From Lunatimonas lonarensis (lineage in GTDB: Bacteria > Bacteroidota > Bacteroidia > Cytophagales > Cyclobacteriaceae), in assembly GCF_000390185.1 (NCBI RefSeq), contig NZ_AQHR01000056.1, positions 1 to 64,000 on the forward strand: DNA of 64,000 nt. The letters run 5' to 3'. Below are positions 27,510 to 37,952 of the stretch, in pieces. Position 1 is the first letter of the stretch; every line of letters begins with the position of its first letter. Both the position numbers and the translations under genes were made by a program. A model generated the notes under the pieces. The model was not told the origin of the DNA and did not search any database. It was given only the letters and a program-made list of their open reading frames with translations.

Positions 27510-28787
27510 ATGATAACCTCTATAAGAAGAAATCTGTTTTTTTTATTTTATTGTTTGTGCTTATTGAGTTTTGTCCAAGTATCTGCACAGACCGAGCGGC
27601 GTATTCCCCTTTCAGATTTCAGGGATAAATTGTTTGGTTATTGGAACGGGCAATTGGTAGGCAATTATCTGGGTTTTCCTTTTGAAAACCTGTATGATGA
27701 GGAACCCTTGCCATTATTTGTTGACCGTTACTACACGTTTGAAGATGCCGAAAGGCATGGGTTGCGAATGAATTTAAACGATCGAAGAGCCTACATACAT
27801 ATTATGGCAGATGCCTTGGGTGGCGCATGGAGTGATGACGATACCGACATAGAACTTGTAATGCTTCATGGATTGGAGGAGTATGGATTGGATATGACCT
27901 ACGAACAAGTAGCAGATTTGCGGAAAAAACATGTTAATCGGTTTATTTGGGCCTCCAATGCTAGGGTGAGGGAGCTATTACACAAAGGTGAGATGCCTCC
28001 GCAGACGGGCAGCAAAGAAAAAAATGACTGGTGGTATGGGATTACCTCCCATTTAATCAATGAAATATGGGGTGTTGTATATCCGGGAATGATCCAAATG
28101 GCCGCGCAAAAGTCGGAGTGGGGCGCGAAGATTACGAATGATGATTGGGCTACCCACCCAACTATCCTTTATGGATCGATGTTTAGTGCTGCTTTTTTTG
28201 AAAATGATATAAAACGGTTATTGTCCATCGGACTGGCTTCATTGCCACCTGAAAGCCCGTTTAAAAAAGGAGTACACAACGTAATGGCATGGGCCGAGCA
28301 AGAGGAGGATTGGAAGGATTGTCGCAAAAAGATACACGACGCTTATTTTGAGGAGGTTGAGGGCTTCAAAATTCCTTTTCCTATGATGGGTTCAATGGTG
28401 AATGGACTAAATGGTGTAATGGCTCTTCTCTATGGAAATGGTGACTTTGAAAGGACGCTGGGGATTGCGGTTTCGACCGGTTATGATTGTGACAACCAAG
28501 CGGCTACCTTGGGCGGGCTGCTCGGAGTGATACACGGAGGTGCGGCCATACCGGAGAGATTCACCCATAATCTGCCGTCTCGTGGAAGATGGCAAAAGCC
28601 CTTCAATGACACCTACATTAATTATTCGAGGGATTTACTGCCAAACTACTATAGGATAAGTGACATCGTCGAACGAATCATGGGAGTAGCACAATCAGCC
28701 ATCATCGTTCATGGTGGAAGGGTGGAGGAGGTGAATGGGGAATCCTATTTCGTAGTTAGTTCCGATATAGATGATTATACTCAGTAG
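27510..28787 (+). CDS. Secreted ADP-ribosylglycohydrolase-fold protein
   Basis: This 425-residue protein has a clear signal peptide (about 1-26, ending VSAQ), unusual because classical ADP-ribosylglycohydrolases are cytoplasmic. The ADP-ribosyl-GH fold is recognised from GYWNGQLVGNYLGFPFE (about 44-60), SDDDTDIELVMLHGLEEYG (about 112-130) and DCDNQAATLGGLLG (about 327-340), which hold the acidic metal ligands of the di-magnesium site. It lies just before a SusD/SusC pair of opposite direction, in a sugar-catabolic region. A glycan or nucleoside substrate is therefore more plausible than ADP-ribosylated protein, though this is inference. Confidence 0.85.
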   Translation: MITSIRRNLFFLFYCLCLLSFVQVSAQTERRIPLSDFRDKLFGYWNGQLVGNYLGFPFENLYDEEPLPLFVDRYYTFEDAERHGLRMNLNDRRAYIHIMADALGGAWSDDDTDIELVMLHGLEEYGLDMTYEQVADLRKKHVNRFIWASNARVRELLHKGEMPPQTGSKEKNDWWYGITSHLINEIWGVVYPGMIQMAAQKSEWGAKITNDDWATHPTILYGSMFSAAFFENDIKRLLSIGLASLPPESPFKKGVHNVMAWAEQEEDWKDCRKKIHDAYFEEVEGFKIPFPMMGSMVNGLNGVMALLYGNGDFERTLGIAVSTGYDCDNQAATLGGLLGVIHGGAAIPERFTHNLPSRGRWQKPFNDTYINYSRDLLPNYYRISDIVERIMGVAQSAIIVHGGRVEEVNGESYFVVSSDIDDYTQ

Positions 28788-28833
28788 GCTTTATAAAACA
28801 CGTTACAATGGCACAATCTGTACCTAGTGAGTC

Positions 28834-28866
28834 AAAAAAAGCCGGAGCAAAACGCTCCGGCTTTTT
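28834..28866. terminator. Bidirectional terminator between convergent genes
   Basis: The stem AAAGCCGGAGC / GCTCCGGCTTT (5-base loop) is flanked by A-runs on the left and T-runs on the right. It can end the plus-strand ADP-ribosylglycohydrolase transcript and the minus-strand susC-susD transcript. Confidence 0.92.
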
Positions 28867-28891
28867 AAATTCGTTGAACTATAGACAAGGA

Positions 28892-30733
28892 TCAGTTACC
28901 TGGATCTTCGATGGTAGTCAATGCTGGTACGTTGTTTTCAAACCCGGTATACCCCTTGTTTTGGTTGATAACACCCAAGGTGTTTGCGTTGATGGCGTCG
29001 GCCGGAATTGGCCAAAGCACGTGATACGGACTCATGGTATAGGTATCTCCGTGTCGAGTAAACACCCCTTTGTTGTAATAGTCTGTGACTGACATGATGC
29101 GGTCATAGTAGTAGTTGTCCTCGGAGAAGCTGGCGCGGTTATAGGTCTTGCCATTGGGTGCCTGAATGCCTGTTTTGGCATAAAGAAACGCTATGCGGGT
29201 AAGTTCCGTGTTTCGGGGTTCTTCGTAATAAAGCTCCCTCGCCCGCTCGTCCAGCACCGTGGACATGGTAACCTGTTCGGGTGAGTAGGGGGCTGCCCCC
29301 GCACGGGTTCTTACCGCATTGATGTCAGCGGCAGCGGCAGCGGCATTTCCTTTCCACATATGTGCTTCAGCCCTCAACAAATACGTTTCGGCCAATCGGA
29401 ATATGTACCAATCGCTGTGTCCCCCTGCGGGTCTGATATTTTGTGGTTGGGGAACAAACACCTTGTAATGAGGCCATGAGAACCAGCTACGGATGGTGTC
29501 TACCACCAGCACTTGTCCCTGTGCATTTCGGAATTGAAGAGGTTTGCCATAGTAATCGTCTATCCCTTTAATGCCGGGATTGTTGTATACCAAGTCCTCC
29601 ATGTTCATCCAGTTTCCGGGTGCATGGCGCAGGTCGTTTTCGTCGTCCCAGATCATGCTTTGGTGATACCAAGTCGCCCGAAGTCGCCCGATACCACGAC
29701 CGTAATTGGTCACGTGGTCAAATTCGATTCCCGGCTGGTCTATGGTACCGCGATTGCCATTGGGCGTATTTATGTTGGTGATCCAAAACGGTACAGCTTG
29801 TCGCATTGACGACATACCTCCCGAGTTCCCGTCCGTATCGATTCTATCCATTACCATCAGGATTGCTTCCCTGTTCGTACTTAGCGACTTATTCTCTGGA
29901 CGGTGAAGGTCCCAGACTACGTTTTTTCCGGGATAGCTGGAAATAGCCCCAAATCGTTCGGTCATCAGGGCATATTGCCCACCGTTGATTAGCCTGGACG
30001 CTGAAGCGATGGCGTCATCGAACTCACCTAACGCTAGGTTTACTTTGGTAAGCAGGTGTTGAACGGCACCCTTCTGCACCTGACCTCGATCCATCACCTC
30101 TGGTACCCAAGGTTCTGCCCATTCCAGGTCTTGTTTCATCTTGCGAAGGATGACCTCTCTATCTGTCGAATAGAAATCCAGTCTTGGCTCCGTAATTTCC
30201 CGAAGGATCAACGGTACATCCCCAAACTGATTGGTAAGTCGGTAATAACGGAGAGCACGATGAAAATAGGCAGTTCCCAAAATGTGGTTACGCTCTGCTT
30301 CGGAGGCGTAATCGGTAGGGTCATTGATCCGAGAGATAACGGTGTTCGCATATTTGATTCCATTATAACCCTCTAACCAATACCATCCAATTCGGTTAAA
30401 ATCCGCGCTGTTTAGGTTGGCATCCGGCGTGATCAACAGGTTCAAATCCTGTGCGGGGCCTGATTTATCGGTGGTTCCTTCCACGGCGACTTCGGTGAAT
30501 ATATGTTCGGTCAAAATGGGAGGCCCGTCACCAGTGTACTCATGGCGCATATTGCGCTCACAGGCTACCAATGCACCCCACAAGCCACTTGCCGAGTTGA
30601 AAGTGTTTTCCGGCGCATAGAAGGAAAGGGGCCTAGGCGTAAGCCAATCGTCGTCGCAGGATGGGGCCATCACCAGTACGATCAACCCCATTACCCAATG
30701 TATACAATTCTTATATGTTAGTTGATTCTTCAT
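28892..30733 (-). CDS. SusD/RagB-family outer-membrane nutrient-binding lipoprotein
   Basis: This is a 613-residue surface lipoprotein that captures glycans for the adjacent SusC channel. The signal peptide ends at a lipobox APSC (Cys26) followed by DDDW. The alpha-helical TPR-rich RagB/SusD fold is supported by FHRALRYYRLTNQFGDVPLI (about 151-170) and the C-terminal FRLAETYLLRAEAHMWKG and RTRAGAAPYS segments. It is 26 bases downstream of the SusC gene and shares its promoter. A LacI-type operator upstream of the pair links it to the xylanase regulator. Confidence 0.94.
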   Translation of the reverse strand: MKNQLTYKNCIHWVMGLIVLVMAPSCDDDWLTPRPLSFYAPENTFNSASGLWGALVACERNMRHEYTGDGPPILTEHIFTEVAVEGTTDKSGPAQDLNLLITPDANLNSADFNRIGWYWLEGYNGIKYANTVISRINDPTDYASEAERNHILGTAYFHRALRYYRLTNQFGDVPLILREITEPRLDFYSTDREVILRKMKQDLEWAEPWVPEVMDRGQVQKGAVQHLLTKVNLALGEFDDAIASASRLINGGQYALMTERFGAISSYPGKNVVWDLHRPENKSLSTNREAILMVMDRIDTDGNSGGMSSMRQAVPFWITNINTPNGNRGTIDQPGIEFDHVTNYGRGIGRLRATWYHQSMIWDDENDLRHAPGNWMNMEDLVYNNPGIKGIDDYYGKPLQFRNAQGQVLVVDTIRSWFSWPHYKVFVPQPQNIRPAGGHSDWYIFRLAETYLLRAEAHMWKGNAAAAAADINAVRTRAGAAPYSPEQVTMSTVLDERARELYYEEPRNTELTRIAFLYAKTGIQAPNGKTYNRASFSEDNYYYDRIMSVTDYYNKGVFTRHGDTYTMSPYHVLWPIPADAINANTLGVINQNKGYTGFENNVPALTTIEDPGN

Positions 30734-30759
30734 GACTCAATTATTTTGGTTTCCATTAG

Positions 30760-33700
30760 TTAAAGGGTGATGTCCAGTCCCAGAGTGAATATTCTTGGGG
30801 TGGGGGCACCGGTTTCTGGATCCCAGAAGTTAAATTCAGGCGCAAAGAAGCCTACGTTTCTGATGTTTCCGTAAAGCCTCAAGTTTTGGATGCTAAATTG
30901 ATTCACGATTTTACGTGGTACCGTGTAGGCCATCGCCACGTTTTCAAATCGGATAAAGGATCGCTTAACATACACGTTTAATGGACTGGAACCGCCTTGG
31001 CTGGAGTATAACCTAGCCCATTCGTTGTTTGGATTATCCTCTGTCCAATAAGGGGTGCGGTACGAATTTGATCGGTCCAGGAAGCCCTGACGGTTTTGTC
31101 GCTGGTTGAAGGTTCCCATGTGGCCCCAATAGGCATACGCCATAAAGGAAACGTCGAAGTTGTTGAACAACTTGAATTCGTTTCGCAAGCTCCAACGAGA
31201 CCTAGGCTCCGTAAATCCCAGAAACTGTCGATCGGCATTGGTAAATCGGCCATCCCCATCCACGTCCTCTACTTTGAAGTCACCTGGTCTGACACCATAC
31301 TCAGCGGCCTGTGCGGCTTCGGCGGTTTGCCAAATACCCAGCGTTCGATAGTCCCAGATCTGATCGATTGCCCTGCCTATAAACCAACGGTTTCCGATAT
31401 CGTCCAACTCTCGGCCATTTTCATCCAAGTCGCCATAAAGGCTTACGATTTGGTTTCGGTTCATTTGGAAATTAAGATTGGATCGCCAGGTGAGGTTGGA
31501 ACGGTTGAGGTTTAATGAGTTTAGGGTCAGTTCCACGCCCCGGTTCCTAACCTCACCCAGGTTATCCATCACAAAATCAAAACCCGTCACAGTCGGAAGG
31601 CTTCGCTGCACCAACAAATCGGTGGTAGACATGTCGTACACTTCCAAGGATCCATCCAGCACACTGCTAAACAAGGAAAAATCCAATCCGAGATTGACTG
31701 AGGTGGTTCGCTCCCAGCGTAGATTTCTGTTTTCCATCGTACCCACAAACAGCTGGCTTACGAAATAGAGTTGTCCATTGGGGCGTTGGTAGAAGTACTT
31801 TCCGGTTCGCAGATCTGACAAGGCCGCATACCTGCCAATGTCCCGGTTACCATTACTGCCCCAGGAGGCACGAATCTTACCGTAGTCCAACCAAGGGATA
31901 TCAATGAAATCCTCATCGGTAAACAGCCAGGCAAAGGCTGCTGATGCAAACGTGGCGTGAGGATTACTTTGACCAAATGCCGAGTAGCCGTCCCTTCTAA
32001 CAGATACCGTAGTCACGTACTTGTCATTGAACGAATAGATCATCCGGCCCATTAATGCATCTGCCGTATGGTATTCGTCATTGCTGGAGATAATGGGGTT
32101 GATACCTGCGCCTATGTTATGGAAACCCAAACGGTCGTGCGGCTCGAACCCATTATTGGTCATGGTGTTGTCCCAGCTTTGGAATTTCTCCGCGTTGGCG
32201 AGGAAAGTGAAGTCAAAATTGTGGATATCCTTGATGCTTTTATTCCAACTCAAAATGTTATCCACCTGCCAGAAGTATACCTTTCGCTGTTGCCTACTTG
32301 CCCGGCCTCCCATAGGGGCAAAGTCCTGGTGTTGGGCGGATTCATGATTGTAGCGTTCGTAAAACTCATACCGAGGGGTGAAATTGGTTCTAAATTTGAA
32401 TCCTAGCGGCAGATCGATGGCTGCATACAAGGTAGAGTTGATGGTGGTCTCTTTTTGGAGGCGGTTTGTATATCCCGGCGTATAGTAGGGATGACGACCC
32501 CCGCTGACCTCCTCATTGGGCATAAAACGAAGGCTTCCATCCTCCCGGAAGGGCTCTGCCCATGGCGAAAGGTTTACTAGGTTGCCCCAGGCAACGGGAA
32601 CCTGGCTTTCGTCCCGATCGGCGAATTGCGTGTTCATGCCCACGGTCAGCCATTTGTTGACCTTTCCCTCAACGTTCAAACGGCTTCGAATCGTTGTAAA
32701 CTTGTCACCTACGATAAGTCCGTCGTTATCCAGATACCCCATAGACCAGTAGTATTGGAAATCCTCGCCCCGGCCGGCAAGGCTTACGGTATGGTCTTGG
32801 CGAAGTCCATTCTGGAACATCATGCTATACCAGTCGGTTTCCTGTCCCCGCTTGTAGTTGGCTATTTCGAGTGGCTGCAAGTTCAGACGCTGTAGCCATA
32901 CCGTCTCAGGGTCACCTTCTGATCCGTCGTAGCTAAGCCAGGTTTGTAGGGAGATGTCAGAGGGTAGGGTGTTTGGGTTGGAAAAGCGATAGGGCTCGTA
33001 TCCGCCGGCAAAGATGGATTTCATCACGTCTTCACGCCATGAAAGGAAGCCTTCGCCGTCATACACGCGCTCGTGTTTGGCCATGCCCTGAGTGCCCCAG
33101 TTGGTATTGATTTTGATGGTGGGTTTGCCCAGTGTACCGCGCTTAGTGGTAATTAGAATAACGCCATTTGCTGCTTTTGCCCCGAATACAGCGGCCGAGG
33201 AAGCATCCTTCAACACGTCCAATGTCTCAATGTCGTTCGGATTGATATCCGCGAGCTGACCATAATAGATAGCTCCATCCAGCACGATCAACGGGCTGCC
33301 ACCGGCATTTAGGGACGTCCGTCCCCTTACTTCCAGGCTTCCGCCGCCCTTGGCCGATGTGTTTAAACCTACGTTAAGGCCGGCGGCATTTCCTCTGAGG
33401 ATATCCTGTACCGAATTAGGGTTTTCATTTTCCAACCGGGTGGCCGTTACCGAGGAAACTGCTCCGGTAAGGTCTCGCTTTCGGGCCGTACCGTAACCGA
33501 TTACAACCACCTCTTCCAGCGAGGCCATATCGGCGAGGAGCGTAATGTTCAGTTCGCTCTGATTGGTTATTTGGATAACTTGGGTGATAAAGCCTACATA
33601 GGAAACCGTCACCTGGGATCCTTCCGGCACGGTTAGGCTGTATTTGCCGTCAATGTCAGTAACTGTACCAACGCCTGTGCCGGCGATGAACAAGGTAACG

Positions 33701-33906
33701 CCCGGAATTGGTTCACCTCCCTCATCGACCACAATTCCCCTTATGGTTACATCGACTTCGTTTAGCGTATTTACGGTGGTGATTGTCGCTGCAAGTCCAC
33801 CGGTGGCTGCACTCGATCCCGTGTAGCAAAATGCTAGGGCAAGGGTACTCGAAAATAAAACCATGCCATTCTTGGCCCAGTTTAGTTTAGGTATGAGTTG
33901 TTTCAT
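30760..33906 (-). CDS. SusC/RagA-family TonB-dependent outer-membrane transporter (minus-strand pair)
   Basis: This is a 1048-residue outer-membrane transporter. It has a signal peptide (cleaved near residue 34), a carboxypeptidase-D-like domain (about 52-130, GIVVDEGGEPIPGVTLFIAG), a TonB plug (about 135-260, with EEVVVIGYGTARKRDLTGAVSSV and the NPNDIETLDVLKDASSAAVFGAKAANGVILI region) and a beta-barrel to a terminal aromatic-type strand. There is no N-terminal anti-sigma-interacting extension, so regulation is not of the ECF type. A LacI-type operator 150 bases upstream instead suggests repression by the LacI regulator at 14789. Together with the following SusD it should import an oligosaccharide, possibly xylan-derived. 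Confidence 0.94.
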   Translation of the reverse strand: MKQLIPKLNWAKNGMVLFSSTLALAFCYTGSSAATGGLAATITTVNTLNEVDVTIRGIVVDEGGEPIPGVTLFIAGTGVGTVTDIDGKYSLTVPEGSQVTVSYVGFITQVIQITNQSELNITLLADMASLEEVVVIGYGTARKRDLTGAVSSVTATRLENENPNSVQDILRGNAAGLNVGLNTSAKGGGSLEVRGRTSLNAGGSPLIVLDGAIYYGQLADINPNDIETLDVLKDASSAAVFGAKAANGVILITTKRGTLGKPTIKINTNWGTQGMAKHERVYDGEGFLSWREDVMKSIFAGGYEPYRFSNPNTLPSDISLQTWLSYDGSEGDPETVWLQRLNLQPLEIANYKRGQETDWYSMMFQNGLRQDHTVSLAGRGEDFQYYWSMGYLDNDGLIVGDKFTTIRSRLNVEGKVNKWLTVGMNTQFADRDESQVPVAWGNLVNLSPWAEPFREDGSLRFMPNEEVSGGRHPYYTPGYTNRLQKETTINSTLYAAIDLPLGFKFRTNFTPRYEFYERYNHESAQHQDFAPMGGRASRQQRKVYFWQVDNILSWNKSIKDIHNFDFTFLANAEKFQSWDNTMTNNGFEPHDRLGFHNIGAGINPIISSNDEYHTADALMGRMIYSFNDKYVTTVSVRRDGYSAFGQSNPHATFASAAFAWLFTDEDFIDIPWLDYGKIRASWGSNGNRDIGRYAALSDLRTGKYFYQRPNGQLYFVSQLFVGTMENRNLRWERTTSVNLGLDFSLFSSVLDGSLEVYDMSTTDLLVQRSLPTVTGFDFVMDNLGEVRNRGVELTLNSLNLNRSNLTWRSNLNFQMNRNQIVSLYGDLDENGRELDDIGNRWFIGRAIDQIWDYRTLGIWQTAEAAQAAEYGVRPGDFKVEDVDGDGRFTNADRQFLGFTEPRSRWSLRNEFKLFNNFDVSFMAYAYWGHMGTFNQRQNRQGFLDRSNSYRTPYWTEDNPNNEWARLYSSQGGSSPLNVYVKRSFIRFENVAMAYTVPRKIVNQFSIQNLRLYGNIRNVGFFAPEFNFWDPETGAPTPRIFTLGLDITL

Positions 33907-34720
33907 AAATTTTGAGTTTATTGATAATAATAAAATTTTAAATTAATTTTTTACTTTCTTGTTGTCCATAGGCAGTTGATTAATAGATGTTTAAATGTTT
34001 GTTTTTTGCTCAAAACCAAAGCTTAGGCATTTAATATTAAACATACATACCTAAACATGCAACCGATTTCATAAAAATTTAATTGTTAACAAATTAGTTA
34101 AAAACTATTAAAAAATTAATAATTTAGGAATTTTCGGTATAATATATCTTATTTGAAAAAAAACATGGCGGAATTCTGCCTGCTTTTATCAAATTTTCAC
34201 CTACTGCCGAATTAAATTTTAATTTCCTTTGCCATAAAAAAAACCGCTGGATTCTTTTAAAATTACACGAGCGGATAATCCGGTATTTTATTCAAACTAC
34301 CAACCTTCCTGCTTGTCAGTCCATTCTGCATTTTCTTCTATAAATGGTAACAAAAATTTTTTTTCAAGACTTGATTTATTTGATTCAAATATTTTATCTT
34401 TATGAAAAAATAAAGAAGTCTATTTTATAAATATTTCGTTTCTAAAATAATATTTTATAAGGATTTGTATTGACAGAATATGTCGATCTTTACATTCTGT
34501 TTCTTAAATTAAACCCAAAATCACATGAAAACCATCGATTCCAGCTAGTAATGCTGCTCCAAGAAACATTATTTTTGAACCCAAATTTTAAAAAACCATC
34601 AACAAGTATCCCAAATAACTGATTTGTGAGTTTCTACAATGTTTTTAAACTAACATTCATTTTTTGAAACCCCGCCAAGCCAGCATTTTCGAAGGCTGTT
34701 GATACAGACCCTACAATCAA
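33907..34720. other. Long AT-rich divergent control region between two SusC genes
   Basis: This 814-base stretch has no gene. It holds a LacI-type operator at 34057-34072 and a possible minus-strand -7 element TATGTTTA at 34038-34045. It also holds a possible plus-strand promoter (TTG at 34371, 21-base spacer, TATCTTTA at 34395-34402). Several AT-rich inverted repeats occur around 34083-34092 and 34400-34460. The plus-strand SusC would then have a leader of about 300 bases. No small RNA could be defined. Confidence 0.55.
34057..34072. promoter_or_regulatory. LacI-type operator upstream of the minus-strand SusC/SusD pair
   Basis: ATGCAACCGATTTCAT matches the operator at 15870-15885 in 14 of 16 positions and shares the AACCGATT core. 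It lies 11 bases upstream of a TATGTTTA -7-like element (minus strand), so it would overlap the -33 region. Confidence 0.6.
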
Positions 34721-37700
34721 ATGTTTACAAATTTACTCACGCCCACGCGTAGGTGGGCTATGGGCATGCTGGCATCCGGATGTTTGCTGGCAGGCCAAAT
34801 GACGGATGCACGGGCTTGGTCCCCCATCCTCGAAGCGATTCCAACGGTGAATAAATCCGCGTTTGATGTCACCGTAAGAGGAAAAATCACCGATGAAAAC
34901 AACGATCCGTTGCCGGGAGCCACCATCTCGGTACAGGGAACTTCCCGCGGAACGGTGTCCGATATAGACGGCGAGTTTTCGATTCAGGTGCCGGAAAATT
35001 CCAACCTCGTTATTTCATTTATCGGGTACGAAACCCAAACCATCCGTATCACCAACCAAACGGTACTATCTGTTCGCATGAAGCAGGATGCCTCGGCGAT
35101 GGAGGAAGTGGTCGTGATCGGTTACGGTACGCAGCGAAAATCAGACCTTACAGGTTCGGTTGGTTCAGTCGGTGCGCAGGAACTCAGCGAGCGCCCAGCG
35201 CCCTCTTTGAACCAGGCATTGGCGGGCAGAGTGGCCGGCGTACAGGTAAATACCAACTCAGGACGTCCTGGAGGAAGGACCAACGTACGGATTCGGGGCT
35301 TTAGCTCCATCAATTCCTCGAACAACCCGCTCTATGTGGTGGATGGTGTGATGCTTCCCATGGGTACCATGGACCAAGCCAGTAACCCCATTGACTACAT
35401 CAACCCCAACGATATCGTCTCGGTAGAGGTGCTGAAGGACGCCTCCTCCACCGCGATCTACGGATCCAGGGGTGCAAACGGGGTCATCTTGGTGACCACC
35501 AAGAAGGGAAAAGCTGGGGAGGGAACCGTTACCTACAACGTGGACTTCAGCGTCAACACGATCGGGCCAAACCGGCCGGAAGTCTTGAATGCCAAAGAAT
35601 ACTTGGAGGTAGAAGATCTAGCCTGGCGGAATATGGCCAAATACGATCCGGAGGGATGGGCCGCAGGCAGATGGGCCTACTTGAATCCAGCGCTTCGCAG
35701 GACAGACCCCCGTATTTTCGACGCAAATGGAAACCCCAAATACGACACGGACTGGTACAAAGAAACCACCCAAAACAAGATTTCCCAGAACCATCAGCTA
35801 GGATTTACCGGTGGAAATGAACGTACCACGTACTCTCTATCCTTGGGATACAGGGATGATCAGGGACTTTTGAAAACCTCCTACCTGACAAGGTACTCCA
35901 CCCGTTTTACCATAGACGATCAGGTCAAATCCTGGCTTAATATCGGGGGAACGATCAGTTATAACAATCAGGAGGAAAACCTGGTAGACGTGTCGGACGC
36001 CGTACCCCGTCAGATCGTGGAAGACTTCCCCTTTATGCCGGTGAGGTATGAGGACGGGACCTTTGCCAACAACCGGGATTATCCATTTGCAGAAGGAACC
36101 ATGAGTTCCATGCACCGACTGTACGGTAGAAGGTATGTGCTGAATACACAGACGACGTTGGGCAGTGCCTATACCAATATCAAATTTGCGGAGGGATTGG
36201 AGATGCGCACCGTATTGGGCGTAAACATCATGACCCAGGAAAATAGCCAGTCCAGTACCCGTACGCTTTCCATCGCTCAGAACGGAACGGCCTCTAAAAG
36301 CATGCGAAGGGATAGTTTTTGGTCATTGGAAAACTACCTGACCTATAACAAAACCTTTGCAGAAAGACATGCATTTACCGGTCTGCTTGGGATTTCATGG
36401 CAGGAAAACACACTCACTTCCATGAGTGCGAGTATCCAAAATTTCGCCACAGACTTCTTTACGTTTGACAACCTGGGTGCAGGTTCGCAGCTGCCTAGGG
36501 TAGGTTCCGGTGCATCCAGACATGCATTGAGTTCTTATTTTGCAAGGGTCAATTACAGTTTGGACGGAAAATACCTGTTTACGGCTACGGGTAGGGCAGA
36601 TGGTGCCTCCAAATTTGGGGAAAACAACAAATTTGCATTCTTCCCTTCCACAGCTGTCGCATGGAGACTTTCCGAAGAAGGTTTCTTAAAAGGCAACGCG
36701 ACAGTGTCCAATCTGAAGTTGAGGGCCAGTTATGGATTGACAGGCAACTCCGAGATCCCTCCATACTCTTCACTCGCGCTTCTTAGCTCTAACTATTCCG
36801 CCATCTACAATGAATCCCAAGTGGGAGGTACCGGTATCAACCGATTGGCCAACCCGAACCTAAAATGGGAAAAGACGGCACAAAGCGATATTGGTATCGA
36901 ATTGGGCTTATTTCAAAACAGGATAACCATAGAGATGGACTACTATTACCGTAAGACAACCGACATGCTGTTGGATTCTCCGGTACCAAGAACCAGTGGC
37001 TACGCTACGATCCGAAGCAACGTAGGCTCCATGCAGAATAAGGGGATTGAGTTTACCCTCAACACCGTAAACGTAGAAAAAGGTGATTTCACCTGGAGTA
37101 CTTCCTTCAACTTGTCTGCAAACCGAAACAAAGTGCTTTCATTGGCAACACCTGCCGATATCTTTGGCGTGGGAGGGCCTAACTTCACCAACCAGACCAA
37201 TATCATCCGGGTAGGGGAGCCTGTTGGGTCTTTCTGGGGCTTGGTGCGCCTAGGTACCTGGAGTGAAGCAGAACGCGATGAGGCCGCTGAATTCGTGAGC
37301 TACCGAAATGGGCTTACCATCCTGCCAGGGGATATCAAATACCTAGACGTGAACGGTGACAAAGCGATCAATGATTCCGACCGTATGATCATCGGGAACG
37401 GAAACCCAAATATGTGGGGTGCCATGAACAACAACATCCGGTTTAGGAACTGGGATTTTACGTTGGAATTTCAGTATATGTATGGCAATGATCTGCTGGA
37501 TATGAACCTTCACCCTAGTGAAGACCGACAGGCCTTGGCCAATAGCTACCGTACCGTTCTAAATGCCTGGACACCCACCAACCAAAACACGCCAATCGCC
37601 GAGATCCGTGATACACGTGCAGGATATGTTACCAACGTGGATTCCCATTGGGTAAAGGATGCTTCTTTTCTTCGTGGCAGAAATGTGTTAATAGGATATA

Positions 37701-37921
37701 CCTTCCCCGCGGCAGTAGCCAACAGCATCAAGCTTACCAGGCTACGGGTATATACTACCGCACAGAACTTCTTCCTACTTACGGGCAAAGACATCATCGG
37801 AGATCCCGAAGTAGCACCCATACGTGGTGGAGACGGGAACAACGTGTTCTCACAAGGCATGAACTGGCATGCGTATCCGAAGCCTACCACGTATATGCTG
37901 GGCCTTCAGGTAACCTTGTAA
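34721..37921 (+). CDS. SusC/RagA-family TonB-dependent outer-membrane transporter (plus-strand pair)
   Basis: This 1066-residue outer-membrane transporter has a signal peptide (about 1-32), a carboxypeptidase-D-like domain (about 45-125, GKITDENNDPLPGATISVQG), a plug with EEVVVIGYGTQRKSDLTGSVGSV and the NPNDIVSVEVLKDASSTAIYGSRGANGVILV region (about 225-255), and a beta-barrel. It diverges from the other SusC gene and is followed 31 bases later by its own SusD. The two SusC proteins differ clearly in sequence, so they likely import different substrates. No operator was recognised upstream. Confidence 0.94.
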   Translation: MFTNLLTPTRRWAMGMLASGCLLAGQMTDARAWSPILEAIPTVNKSAFDVTVRGKITDENNDPLPGATISVQGTSRGTVSDIDGEFSIQVPENSNLVISFIGYETQTIRITNQTVLSVRMKQDASAMEEVVVIGYGTQRKSDLTGSVGSVGAQELSERPAPSLNQALAGRVAGVQVNTNSGRPGGRTNVRIRGFSSINSSNNPLYVVDGVMLPMGTMDQASNPIDYINPNDIVSVEVLKDASSTAIYGSRGANGVILVTTKKGKAGEGTVTYNVDFSVNTIGPNRPEVLNAKEYLEVEDLAWRNMAKYDPEGWAAGRWAYLNPALRRTDPRIFDANGNPKYDTDWYKETTQNKISQNHQLGFTGGNERTTYSLSLGYRDDQGLLKTSYLTRYSTRFTIDDQVKSWLNIGGTISYNNQEENLVDVSDAVPRQIVEDFPFMPVRYEDGTFANNRDYPFAEGTMSSMHRLYGRRYVLNTQTTLGSAYTNIKFAEGLEMRTVLGVNIMTQENSQSSTRTLSIAQNGTASKSMRRDSFWSLENYLTYNKTFAERHAFTGLLGISWQENTLTSMSASIQNFATDFFTFDNLGAGSQLPRVGSGASRHALSSYFARVNYSLDGKYLFTATGRADGASKFGENNKFAFFPSTAVAWRLSEEGFLKGNATVSNLKLRASYGLTGNSEIPPYSSLALLSSNYSAIYNESQVGGTGINRLANPNLKWEKTAQSDIGIELGLFQNRITIEMDYYYRKTTDMLLDSPVPRTSGYATIRSNVGSMQNKGIEFTLNTVNVEKGDFTWSTSFNLSANRNKVLSLATPADIFGVGGPNFTNQTNIIRVGEPVGSFWGLVRLGTWSEAERDEAAEFVSYRNGLTILPGDIKYLDVNGDKAINDSDRMIIGNGNPNMWGAMNNNIRFRNWDFTLEFQYMYGNDLLDMNLHPSEDRQALANSYRTVLNAWTPTNQNTPIAEIRDTRAGYVTNVDSHWVKDASFLRGRNVLIGYTFPAAVANSIKLTRLRVYTTAQNFFLLTGKDIIGDPEVAPIRGGDGNNVFSQGMNWHAYPKPTTYMLGLQVTL

Positions 37922-37952
37922 AAGTACGGTTTAACCCTTAACGATTGAAAAA

